Source of the DNA: Candidatus Hydrogenedentota bacterium
Lineage (GTDB): Bacteria; Hydrogenedentota; Hydrogenedentia; Hydrogenedentales; SLHB01
Direction: 5' to 3'
DNA: 12,726 nt
Assembly (NCBI GenBank): GCA_003557825.1
Contig: PWNM01000477.1
Location: 1-12,726, forward strand
Notes under the pieces: model-generated
Seen by the model: only the letters and a program-made list of their open reading frames with translations
Databases searched by the model: none
What the model was told of the DNA's origin: nothing
Program-made: the position numbers and the translations under genes
Shown here: positions 1-7,620 of the stretch, in pieces
Position numbering within the stretch: the stretch's first letter is position 1
Layout of the letters: each line of letters opens with the position of its first letter

Positions 1-1
1 G

Positions 2-1399
2 GGACCCCGAGACCTATCCGGCGGCGGCTGGATTTTGCTGTGGGGCGGTCTACTGGCTGTGTGGATTGCTCTTGACAGGCGTCACCCAACAAGGCTTCGC
101 CTCGTAGCAGGTCTATCGATACCGCTAATGACTTGGGCTGCGTGGCCTTTGTTGAATTCCGGACATGGCGCTTATTTTCGCATTGGGTCTGTTACTATCG
201 CCGGCAGCCTTGCGCTTCTTGCGGGTCTTTGGTGGCTGTGTCGCATTGCAGCGAAACTTGTCATCGAAGTGGAGGAGAAGCATGAGAGGGTTGCTGCGGC
301 GCTGGTGATCTTGCTCGGCGCAACGGTACTCTATGGGGTTATTGCTTTGCCGGCGCCTCGGATGCATCACGCTTTTCTGCTCGGCTTGGCGGCTGCAGCG
401 GGAAAACGACATGAAACATCCCATTCCATGCCGCAAAACGCTTGGTATCTGACCCTTCCCATAGCATTGCTTCTGGCGTGGAATGTGGCTCATGTATATC
501 CCGAAAACCGCCGAGATCCGCGTAACTACGACGTTGCCGCTGCTCGTGATTACGATGCGGGCCGGCATGAGCTCCTTGATGCTCGGATGCGGCATTTTCA
601 ACAGCGGAGTCCGGCTGAGCGTCGAACCTATTACTGGAGAGCGCGGAAAGCGTTGACCCGAGGGGAGCTTCGCCGTGCTTCATTGGCTTTGCATGCCGCC
701 ATCGCCCCGCCATTCAAGGAGGAAACCCTCATCCTGCCACCACCCGAACAAACCGCCATTGAACCGCTGAGAAACCAGCTACGCGATGCGCTGTCCGCTT
801 TGGACCGTCCGCCCGGTCATATTGCCTTCGAAGCCGTTTTAGCCCAGGATAGCAACCTGGAAGGCGCGCTCGATTTGATGCGGCTGCACCTTTCTCCTTT
901 ACGGCCTCAGATTCCCGCCATGTCGCCGAGGGTATTCGCAGAAGCGGTCGCCTTTCTGCTGCGGGCCCCCGAAGCCGAAGAGCCCTTGCGGGCGTGGGAT
1001 CCCGAGGATTTGGTCGCAGTGTTAAACCGTTGCGGGGCCATTGTTGAGCCTGCGCCTACGGCCTTTTCAGCAGCAGCGTTGCCTTTGGTGCTTGTGGCCG
1101 ATGCGGATCTAAAGACGCTATCCGTTCGTGTCTTCAGTGGAGCTCAACGGCATGAATCGTCCATTCCCCTTGAGCCGGCATTGATAACTCCGCCGCGGGC
1201 ATCGGTGGAATGGGAGCCTGACCTGGGCATGACTATCGAGGGCTGGGCCTTTCGTTTACGTACGACAGACGACCTCATCATGACCTTCGAGCACCGGCTT
1301 GACGGGTCGCAGCATCTTGTTCCCAACCTTGAAGCAGCGCCGGCCACGCTTGAGGCCGCTTCGGCGATTTTTGTGTGGCTTCCGACGGGGGATTCATGA
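2..1399 (+). CDS. Membrane protein of unknown function, 5' partial
   Basis: The reading frame is open to the left edge, so the true start probably lies outside the window. The first in-window start would be a TTG at 35 with no evident Shine-Dalgarno sequence. Counting from that TTG there are five hydrophobic stretches, at about residues 1-13, 21-40, 50-77, 86-106 and 137-154. They are followed by a soluble region of about 300 residues rich in Ala, Arg, Glu and Pro. A short helical part near residues 195-225, rich in Arg and Ala, faintly recalls TPR-like repeats. The last 100 residues look beta-rich. I recognise no catalytic motif or family. An assembly role for a membrane complex or a polysaccharide-related membrane protein are both possible, but nothing shows either. 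The stop (TGA, 1397-1399) overlaps the ygiQ start as ATGA, so the two genes are very likely co-transcribed and translationally coupled. The ORF is convincing from its length, hydrophobicity pattern and coupling; the function is unknown. Confidence 0.75.
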   Translation, partial: GPRDLSGGGWILLWGGLLAVWIALDRRHPTRLRLVAGLSIPLMTWAAWPLLNSGHGAYFRIGSVTIAGSLALLAGLWWLCRIAAKLVIEVEEKHERVAAALVILLGATVLYGVIALPAPRMHHAFLLGLAAAAGKRHETSHSMPQNAWYLTLPIALLLAWNVAHVYPENRRDPRNYDVAAARDYDAGRHELLDARMRHFQQRSPAERRTYYWRARKALTRGELRRASLALHAAIAPPFKEETLILPPPEQTAIEPLRNQLRDALSALDRPPGHIAFEAVLAQDSNLEGALDLMRLHLSPLRPQIPAMSPRVFAEAVAFLLRAPEAEEPLRAWDPEDLVAVLNRCGAIVEPAPTAFSAAALPLVLVADADLKTLSVRVFSGAQRHESSIPLEPALITPPRASVEWEPDLGMTIEGWAFRLRTTDDLIMTFEHRLDGSQHLVPNLEAAPATLEAASAIFVWLPTGDS

Positions 1400-3168
1400 C
1401 AATCAAGCAACCCGAGTTTCTACCCATGAGCCGCGATGAGATGGATGCTCTGGGCTGGGACCAGATTGATGTGCTGCTCGTCTCGGGCGACGCCTATGTG
1501 GATCATCCGGCTTTTGGCATGGCGCTGCTCGGGCGCTGGCTGGTATCCCATGGCTACCGCGTGGGGATTGTGGCCCAACCCCGGTGGGACACGACTATAG
1601 ATATTGAGTCACTTGGCCGTCCCCGTCTTTTTGCGGGTATAACAGCGGGAGCCCTTGACTCGATGCTGGCCCACTATACGGCCTTTCGCAAACTCCGTCA
1701 CGACGACGCCTATACGCCGGGCGGACGACATGGGGCCAGACCGAATCGGGCTTCAATTGTTTACACGAGCCTGGTGCGTCAGACCTTTTCGGGACTGCCC
1801 GTTGTGTTGGGAGGCATCGAGGCGTCTTTGCGCCGAGCTTCGCATTACGACTTCTGGACGGACAAGATTCGCCGCTCGTTGTTGCTTGATAGCAAAGCCG
1901 ACCTGATTGTCTACGGTATGGCCGAACGGAGTCTGCTCGAGGTAGCCAAACGAGTTGATGAAGGCACATCCTTGCGTGGCATTGCTGGGACGGTATACGC
2001 GTGCAGACCTCCCGAGATTCCAGCCGGGGCCGCCACGCTACCATCCCACGAGGAGATTTTGGCGGAGCCGAAACGGTTGATGGACGCCACCTTGGACCTC
2101 GAAGCGCAGATGCATCAGCGGGATGGCATATTTGTCCAGCAAGCAGGCGATCGGGCCGTGGTGATGATGCCGCCGCCCGAACCCCTTGAATCCGCCGAAC
2201 TGGACAGCCTCTACGATTTGCCCTTTACACGCCAAGCCCATCCGGCCTACGATGAGCCCATTCCCGCCGCGACCATGATTCAGTTCAGCATCACTGCTCA
2301 TCGCGGATGCGCCGGGGGCTGTTCGTTCTGCTCGCTGGCCTTGCATCAGGGGCGGCGCATTCAGTCGCGCAGTCCTGAGTCACTTGTCCGAGAAGCAAAA
2401 CGACTGACCCATCATCCCGATTGGGACGGGGCCATTACCGACGTGGGCGGACCATCGGCGAACATGTGGGGCGCACGATGTACGGCTCCGAGCGGGTCGG
2501 TTTGCCGGCGGACGAGTTGTCTTGTGCCCGAGCGTTGCCCCCATTTTAAAGCTGAGCAGGCCGAATTGACTCGCTTACTCCGACGTATTGCGTCATTGCC
2601 GGGCGTGGATCACCTCCGTGTGGCCAGCGGCATACGCCACGACTTGGCCATGATTGAACCGGCCTATGCAACGGCGCTCATCACGAACTATACGGGTGGT
2701 CAACTGAAGCTCGCGCCCGAACATGCCTCGCCCTGCATCTTGCGGCTCATGCGCAAACCGGACTTCCGGCTCTTTGAAAAGTTTCTGACCCTTTTTACCC
2801 GGGAATCCCGGGGCAAAGGCAAATCGCAGTACATTGTGCCCTATTTGATGAGCGCCTTCCCCGGGTGTACGGATGACGACATGCGGGCCTTGCGTCGGTG
2901 GTTTCGCGAGCGGGGCTGGCAACCTCAGCAGGTGCAGTGTTTTATCCCAACTCCGGGGACGGTGGCCACGGCCATGTTCTATGGCGGCATTGATCCCGAT
3001 GGAAACCCAATCCCCGTAGCTCGAACCGACGCCGAGCGGATTCGGCAACATCACATCCTGTTGGGCAAGGCCCAGTCTGCTCCACCGCCGCGTAAGGGAC
3101 CGCCTAAGCCGAAGGGGCCACGGAAGCCATCAGGTCGTAATCGAGGGCGCGGGTCACGCGGGCAGTGA
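1396..3168 (+). CDS. ygiQ: YgiQ family radical SAM protein (UPF0313)
   Basis: This 590-residue protein belongs to the YgiQ (UPF0313) radical SAM family, whose substrate is not known. The N-terminal segment (about residues 10-250) has the family's cobalamin-binding-like region, with VLLVSGDAYVDHPAFG near residue 27 and VVLGGIEASLRR near 136. The radical SAM cluster motif is C305-x3-C309-x2-C312, followed by the TIM-barrel portion. A second family-specific Cys set (C362, C370, C375, C381) follows GGPSANMWGARC. The C-terminal part contains PTPGT and YGGIDP. I chose the ATG at 1396 rather than the in-frame GTG at 1375, because it forms a 4-base ATGA overlap with the preceding stop and lies just behind a GGGGGA run. 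The length is near the shorter members of the family; E. coli YgiQ is about 740 residues. The last 21 residues are a Lys/Pro/Gly/Arg-rich tail encoded within the antisense overlap with rimO. The family call is very secure and the reaction unknown. Confidence 0.95.
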   Translation: MTIKQPEFLPMSRDEMDALGWDQIDVLLVSGDAYVDHPAFGMALLGRWLVSHGYRVGIVAQPRWDTTIDIESLGRPRLFAGITAGALDSMLAHYTAFRKLRHDDAYTPGGRHGARPNRASIVYTSLVRQTFSGLPVVLGGIEASLRRASHYDFWTDKIRRSLLLDSKADLIVYGMAERSLLEVAKRVDEGTSLRGIAGTVYACRPPEIPAGAATLPSHEEILAEPKRLMDATLDLEAQMHQRDGIFVQQAGDRAVVMMPPPEPLESAELDSLYDLPFTRQAHPAYDEPIPAATMIQFSITAHRGCAGGCSFCSLALHQGRRIQSRSPESLVREAKRLTHHPDWDGAITDVGGPSANMWGARCTAPSGSVCRRTSCLVPERCPHFKAEQAELTRLLRRIASLPGVDHLRVASGIRHDLAMIEPAYATALITNYTGGQLKLAPEHASPCILRLMRKPDFRLFEKFLTLFTRESRGKGKSQYIVPYLMSAFPGCTDDDMRALRRWFRERGWQPQQVQCFIPTPGTVATAMFYGGIDPDGNPIPVARTDAERIRQHHILLGKAQSAPPPRKGPPKPKGPRKPSGRNRGRGSRGQ

Positions 3169-4456
3169 CAAATTGGCCGGCACGCAGGCTGTCCGAACGG
3201 GCCCCTTCGATGAACACATTACCATCGATCTCGAGGGCCTCGTAGGGGCTTCGCCCGACCCAAAGGCCCTGTTCGGCATCGAATCGTTCGACAAGAATGG
3301 GCAGATCACGATCTATACGGCTTTCGAGACGCTCCCGCGTGATGAGTGCCTGCGTTTCCATGACGGCCTTCCAACGCTTTTCCTTGACGGCTTTGCCTAC
3401 CTGTCGTTCGGCGGAAGCGGCGGGGGGGTCTTCTTCCTTCGAGTATTGAAACGCGCCGAGCCAGTCGAACCGCAGCGACTGCATCCCATCGAGCATGCGC
3501 CGGTGAGCGGCGGGACTCTCCCCAGGAAAACCGACAATCATGGTAGTCCGGAGAGCGATATCGGGCACGGCGTCGCGCAGACGCCGTACCATCTGGGCCG
3601 TATCCACCTCGCGGGCGGGGCGTTTCATGCGGCGCAGCACTTCCGGGTCAAGGTGCTGCAAAGGCACATCCAGATAAGGCACGATCTTGGATTCGTTGGC
3701 CAACACGTCAAGCAAGGCATCGGTCACGCCCATCGGGTAGCAATACATACATCGGAGCCAGTAATCGCCAGTAAGTTGGGCCAGTTCCCTTAATAGCCGG
3801 GGCAGCCGCCAGTCCCGGCCGCGGTCTTTGCCGTAGTCGGCCAGATCCTGGGCAACCAACACCAGTTCCCGGGCGCCCTGGTCAATCAACGATTGAGCTT
3901 CTTGCAGCAACACATCGGGCGGCACGGACCGGTGCTTCCCCTTCATGATGGGAATCGAGCAGAAGGTGCAACCATGATTGCATCCGTCCGAAATTTTGAG
4001 AAAGGCATAGGGCATGTCGTCGCTTCGTTTGCGGCGCATGAAACCCTCGATTTCGACAGCCGGTTGGGCGCTCACGGCGACCTGCTTCCCGTTGCTGCTC
4101 AAGATGAGATCGACCAACTGGGCGTATTGTCCGACCCCTACAATACCGCTTAATTCGGGAAGCTCCGAGGCGAGGTCTTGCGCATAGCGTTGGGCCAGGC
4201 ATCCGGCGGCGAAGATCCGGGTCGGTCGTCCTGTTGCCTTCTGCGATTCGGCAAGCCACGCCAGAGTCTCGACGGATTGTGCTTTGGCGTCGCCGATAAA
4301 GCCGCATGTGGTCACCACCACCGCATCCATGGTGGGATCGAGGTGCTCCAGATCGGAAAAGGTGACATCACAACCGCGGTCTTCAAGAAGCCCGGCGAGA
4401 TACTCGTTGTCGACGGTGTTTTTATCGCAGCCTAAGGTAATGAGGCCAATGCGCAT
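3104..4456 (-). CDS. rimO: Ribosomal protein S12 methylthiotransferase RimO
   Basis: RimO adds a methylthio group to the beta-carbon of a conserved aspartate in ribosomal protein S12, using SAM and two 4Fe-4S clusters. The 450-residue product has the full architecture. The N-terminal UPF0004 domain carries the auxiliary-cluster cysteines C10, C51 and C86. The radical SAM barrel has C159-x3-C163-x2-C166 (SDGCNHGCTFC). A TRAM domain occupies about residues 378-443. The opening LGCDKNTVDNE is typical of RimO rather than of the tRNA enzyme MiaB. The ATG at 4456 is preferred over one five codons upstream, because AAAGG lies seven bases ahead of it and the upstream ATG has no ribosome-binding site. 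It is the last gene of the five-gene minus-strand run, 68 bases after the acyltransferase. Its final 21 codons overlap the end of ygiQ in antisense. The stop is TAG. Confidence 0.96.
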   Translation of the reverse strand: MRIGLITLGCDKNTVDNEYLAGLLEDRGCDVTFSDLEHLDPTMDAVVVTTCGFIGDAKAQSVETLAWLAESQKATGRPTRIFAAGCLAQRYAQDLASELPELSGIVGVGQYAQLVDLILSSNGKQVAVSAQPAVEIEGFMRRKRSDDMPYAFLKISDGCNHGCTFCSIPIMKGKHRSVPPDVLLQEAQSLIDQGARELVLVAQDLADYGKDRGRDWRLPRLLRELAQLTGDYWLRCMYCYPMGVTDALLDVLANESKIVPYLDVPLQHLDPEVLRRMKRPAREVDTAQMVRRLRDAVPDIALRTTMIVGFPGESPAAHRRMLDGMQSLRFDWLGAFQYSKEEDPPAASAERQVGKAVKEKRWKAVMETQALITRERLESRIDRDLPILVERFDAEQGLWVGRSPYEALEIDGNVFIEGARSDSLRAGQFVTARVTRALDYDLMASVAPSA

Positions 4457-4524
4457 AAGAGAACCTTTCATATCATCGGATTATGTGGAATCGACGTACT
4501 GGATGCATCGGTAGGGGTGAAACA

Positions 4525-5235
4525 CTACAGGCGGGGTTGTTGAATCCCCATCTCTTTAAGGATCTTGTCCCGTTGTTCGGCGGATCGATTTTTACCATCT
4601 GCAGCGGCGACTCGTACATCCTCGTCGTCATATCCACGGCGGGCTTTCTTAAGACCGACCGTTTCGAGCAGGGCCCGGTACCGCTCTTGCATCATCCGGG
4701 GTACGTTTTTGGTGCGATGGGCTATCTTGCGGGCAGGATTACCCGCCCAAACCTCGTAAGGTCCGACATCGCGCGTAACCACCGTACCAGGGGCAAGAAC
4801 AGCCCCATCGCCAATGGCGACGCCCGGACCAATATAGCACCGGCTTGCAATCATACAGCTATCGCCAATGACGACGGGCAGGATTACAGGCGGCGTTTCG
4901 CACCAGACATCCTCGGAGCCCATGACATTCGTTCCGGTATCCGTAACCATGGTGAACTCTGCTATGCCGGTAAAACGCCCAATTTGGACATAATGGGAAG
5001 CCACAATGCGACAATAATAGCTACAACCCGAATAGGTACCAAAGATGATGCGACCGCCCGGCTTGGCTTGCAGCGTCACATTGTCGCGGAACCGGCAGTT
5101 GTCGCCCAGCTCGACATGGCCTTGCACATCCAGATACTTTCCTGGAAATCGACAGTGCTTTCCAAGCCGGGTGAACTTGCGCGCGTGCTTCACGGTCCGT
5201 GCGCCACGGACGATGTTAAATAGGAGTTTCGCCAT
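4525..5235 (-). CDS. Left-handed beta-helix (hexapeptide-repeat) acyltransferase
   Basis: This 236-residue protein has hexapeptide repeats typical of the LbetaH acyltransferase superfamily (NodL, WcaF and xenobiotic acetyltransferases), which usually act as trimers that acetylate sugars or small molecules using acetyl-CoA. Repeats run from about residue 40 to 157. The final coils read IGDSCMIASRCYIGPGVAIG near residue 123, then the family closing motif WAGNPARKI at 163-171. Residues 172-236 form a charged helical tail, ending in a Lys/Arg/Asp/Glu-rich stretch of unknown role. In many relatives a catalytic histidine sits in the loop after the first coils. Here that loop reads FTMVTDTGTN (94-103), with no histidine. 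The nearest is H81, which lies in a coil, so activity or mechanism may differ. The gene begins 35 bases after ispE, with only a weak upstream GGA. The substrate cannot be told; a cell-surface sugar is a plausible guess. The stop is TAG. Confidence 0.88.
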   Translation of the reverse strand: MAKLLFNIVRGARTVKHARKFTRLGKHCRFPGKYLDVQGHVELGDNCRFRDNVTLQAKPGGRIIFGTYSGCSYYCRIVASHYVQIGRFTGIAEFTMVTDTGTNVMGSEDVWCETPPVILPVVIGDSCMIASRCYIGPGVAIGDGAVLAPGTVVTRDVGPYEVWAGNPARKIAHRTKNVPRMMQERYRALLETVGLKKARRGYDDEDVRVAAADGKNRSAEQRDKILKEMGIQQPRL

Positions 5236-5270
5236 CGTAGTCGTTATCCGAATAGTAGCATAGGCTTGGG

Positions 5271-6182
5271 CTAGGGTACATGGCGTGAAGGGGTCCCTGC
5301 TTCATCAGATAGCCGTACAAGACTCTGATCAAAAGGGGTTACGATGCTTGTAGCAATGTCGGTAAACTGGGCTGCGATGGTCTCCGCCCGTTCCTGAGAC
5401 TCGCAGATTCCAAACAATGTGGGGCCGCTGCCGCTCATGGCCGCCGCCCGGCACCCCGCCTCGATGAGTTGCTGTTTACGCTCGGCCAGCTCGGGATGGA
5501 GCGCGAAAGCCGCCGATTCGAGCCGGTTAAACACGCCTGCGGCGAGGTAGCCATTCTTGATGGCCCGAATGGCGCTGCCAAACGCATAGGTACGGCCTGC
5601 ATAGGGCGCTTCGTCATTGCGGACGAGATGAGGGCTGGTGAAAATGGTCTCGGTGCTAATGGCCAAGGGCGGATGGAGCAGCACGAACCAGGTGTCCATC
5701 AACTTGGGGAGGGGAAAAAGTTCCTCTCCGCGCCGGGTCGCGGCCACCGTTCCTCCTACGAGGCAGTAGGGCACATCCGAGCCCAGTTCGAGTCCCAATG
5801 CGCGCAGCTTAGCCCTGGATAAACCCAGCTCCCATAGCTTGTTCAATGCCACCAGCGTAGCGGCGGCATTTCCTGAACCGCCCGCCAAGCCTGCTGCCAC
5901 CGGAATGCGTTTTTTGATTTTTACTTTCACGCCTGCACCACATCCGGTTTGTTCCTGCAACAACCGAGCGGCTCTATGAATCAGGTTCCGCTCGTCAAGG
6001 GGGACATCGCTGTTGTCGCAGTACAGGTGAATGCCTTCATCATGTGGGGTGAAGACCAAGTCATCATGAAGGGATACGGTCTGGAAAACCGTCTCGATAT
6101 TATGATACCCGTCTTCACGTTGGTTGAGTACATCGAGGTATAAATTGATCTTTGCGTATGATCGATAGTGTATTGAAGCCAA
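5271..6182 (-). CDS. ispE: 4-diphosphocytidyl-2-C-methyl-D-erythritol kinase IspE
   Basis: IspE phosphorylates the 2-hydroxyl of CDP-methylerythritol with ATP, the fourth step of the MEP pathway to isoprenoid precursors, in the cytoplasm. The 303-residue protein is a standard-length GHMP kinase. The N-terminus reads YAKINLYLDVL with catalytic K11. The ATP-binding glycine-rich loop, PVAAGLAGGSGNAA, starts at P94. LGSDVPYCLVGGT carries the probable catalytic D136, and the third GHMP motif MSGSGPT lies in the C-terminal third. I accept a TTG start (6180-6182) because a strong AAGGAGG sits five bases ahead of it and the following residues match the family N-terminus. It begins 14 bases after the UPF0210 stop and is followed after 35 bases by the acyltransferase gene, so it lies in the middle of the operon. 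The stop is TAG. Confidence 0.96.
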   Translation of the reverse strand: MASIHYRSYAKINLYLDVLNQREDGYHNIETVFQTVSLHDDLVFTPHDEGIHLYCDNSDVPLDERNLIHRAARLLQEQTGCGAGVKVKIKKRIPVAAGLAGGSGNAAATLVALNKLWELGLSRAKLRALGLELGSDVPYCLVGGTVAATRRGEELFPLPKLMDTWFVLLHPPLAISTETIFTSPHLVRNDEAPYAGRTYAFGSAIRAIKNGYLAAGVFNRLESAAFALHPELAERKQQLIEAGCRAAAMSGSGPTLFGICESQERAETIAAQFTDIATSIVTPFDQSLVRLSDEAGTPSRHVP

Positions 6183-6187
6183 CAGGG

Positions 6188-6194
6188 CCTCCTT
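6188..6194 (-). promoter_or_regulatory. Strong ribosome-binding site deciding the ispE TTG start
   Basis: AAGGAGG on the minus strand ends five bases before the TTG at 6182. It lies in the 14-base gap after the UPF0210 stop and supports the non-ATG start. Confidence 0.8.
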
Positions 6195-6196
6195 CC

Positions 6197-7570
6197 CTAA
6201 TTTCGTAAACTTTGCAGCGGCGCGGGGATACGTCCGCCGAATTCAACAAACCGCTCCGAAAACCCCCTATTGTGCACGTCAATCACGCATCCTTCGCCGA
6301 AGAGTCCGCCGAAAACGGCGCAATCGCCCACCTGCTTGCCGGGGGCCGGAATGAGCCGGACGGCAGTGGTTTTCTGGTTGATTACGCCGATGGCCATTTC
6401 ATCGGCAATGATAGCAGCGATGGTCTCGGCGTCCGTGTCGCCCGGCAACACCACCATGTCGAGGCCCACCGAGCACACGCTGGTCATGGCCTCGAGTTTT
6501 TCCAGACGCAAGCTACCTGCTCCAACAGCATCGGACAAGGCCTTGTCTTCCGACACAGGGATAAAGGCTCCCGACAATCCGCCCACGCTGGATGAAGCGA
6601 AGAGGCCGCCCTTTTTCACAGCATCGTTAAGTAAGGCTATTGCAGCCGTGCTTCCCGGAGCGCCAATGCGGGCAATGCCCATCACTTCGAGGATCTCGCC
6701 TACGCTGTCGCCGACACGTGGCGTAGGCGCCAAGGAAAGATCGACCACGCCGAAGTCGATGGCCAACCGTTTGGCGACTTCCCGTCCCATGAGTTCGCCG
6801 ACCCTAGTAACGCGGAAACTGGTGCGCTTGATCTCCTCGGCGATGCGTTCAAGGTCGACCTCGCTATTTTCCGCAATGAGCCGTTCGAGGGCGCGCTTGA
6901 TGACCCCCGGTCCGCTGACGCCAATATTTACGACAGCTCCCGGTTCGCCGGGTCCCAGAAAGGCTCCGGCCATAAAGGGGTTGTCCTCCGGTATGTTGGC
7001 AAACACGCAAAGCTTCGCGGCGGCGAAACCGGACACCTCGCGACTGCGCTCAGCGGTCTCTTTGATTTGCCGACCCATGAGGGTCACTGCATCCATATTG
7101 ATGCCCGCTTTCGTGCTTGCAACGTTTACCGAACCACAGACCCGTCTCGTGGTGGACAATACTTCGGGCAACGAGTCGATAAGCAAGCGGTCGCCGTGGC
7201 TGAATCCCTTTTGCACCAGGGCGGTGTAACCTCCGATAAAATCCACATCGACTTCGGCGGCGACGGCATCCAGAGCTTTTGCCAATTGCATGCAGACTCC
7301 GGCATCGTGGCCCTCGAGGAGGACGCTTGCCTTCGAGATGGCGAGCCGTTTGTTTACGATGGGGATGCCGTATTTGTCGGCCACTTCGTTGCAGATGCTC
7401 ACAAGCTGCTTCGCCGTATTGCGAATGTGGCGTTGCACGAGAGCGACCATATGGTTGGGATCCCGGTCGGCGCAACCCATTAGGTTGATACCCAGAGTTA
7501 CGGCGCGGACATCGAGGTTTTCGCCCCGTATCATTTCAATGGTCTGTAAAATATCTTCGTTTGGAATCAT
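6197..7570 (-). CDS. PFL-like family protein UPF0210 (DUF711)
   Basis: This 457-residue protein matches the UPF0210 family (represented by the structure of Streptococcus pneumoniae SP_0239). The family has a barrel related to pyruvate formate-lyase, and its reaction is not known. Recognisable family stretches are ILQTIEMIRGENLDVRAVTLG (starting at residue 7, less the last residue or two in some relatives), IPIVNKRL near 69-76, DFIGGYTALVQKG at 110-122, and STKAGINMDAV at 152-162. I see no glycyl-radical motif near the C-terminus, so it should not be called a formate acetyltransferase. The ATG at 7570 has a GGAG eight bases ahead. That GGAG can pair with an upstream CTCC, so ribosome access may be controlled. 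It lies 50 bases downstream of the ACT gene, the partner this family usually has, and 14 bases before ispE. The length is normal and the stop is TAG. Confidence 0.93.
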   Translation of the reverse strand: MIPNEDILQTIEMIRGENLDVRAVTLGINLMGCADRDPNHMVALVQRHIRNTAKQLVSICNEVADKYGIPIVNKRLAISKASVLLEGHDAGVCMQLAKALDAVAAEVDVDFIGGYTALVQKGFSHGDRLLIDSLPEVLSTTRRVCGSVNVASTKAGINMDAVTLMGRQIKETAERSREVSGFAAAKLCVFANIPEDNPFMAGAFLGPGEPGAVVNIGVSGPGVIKRALERLIAENSEVDLERIAEEIKRTSFRVTRVGELMGREVAKRLAIDFGVVDLSLAPTPRVGDSVGEILEVMGIARIGAPGSTAAIALLNDAVKKGGLFASSSVGGLSGAFIPVSEDKALSDAVGAGSLRLEKLEAMTSVCSVGLDMVVLPGDTDAETIAAIIADEMAIGVINQKTTAVRLIPAPGKQVGDCAVFGGLFGEGCVIDVHNRGFSERFVEFGGRIPAPLQSLRN

Positions 7571-7620
7571 GCCCGCCGCTCCATTGGAGTCATAGTCGCT
7601 TTGAGAAGTCGTACCGATCG

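Noticed and set aside
125..713. Long minus-strand open frames under the left-edge membrane protein gene
   Set aside because: Low-complexity Arg/Ser/His-rich products with no domain, fully antisense to a hydrophobic, operon-linked frame.
3173..3793. 206-residue plus-strand frame downstream of ygiQ
   Set aside because: It is antisense to the conserved part of rimO and shows no recognisable domain.
5252..5260. TGC-TACTAT on the minus strand as an extended -10 promoter for the acyltransferase gene
   Set aside because: Only four of six -10 bases match and no -35 is seen; the 35-base gap is better explained as within an operon.
6270..7229. 319-residue plus-strand frame antisense to the UPF0210 gene
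   Set aside because: Ser/Thr/Pro/Arg-rich composition is what the antisense of a GC-rich gene gives; the opposite strand encodes a clear family match.
6197..7570. Reading the PFL-like protein as an active glycyl-radical formate lyase
   Set aside because: No glycyl-radical motif is seen near the C-terminus, and no activating enzyme gene lies beside it. YgiQ and RimO are other kinds of radical SAM protein.
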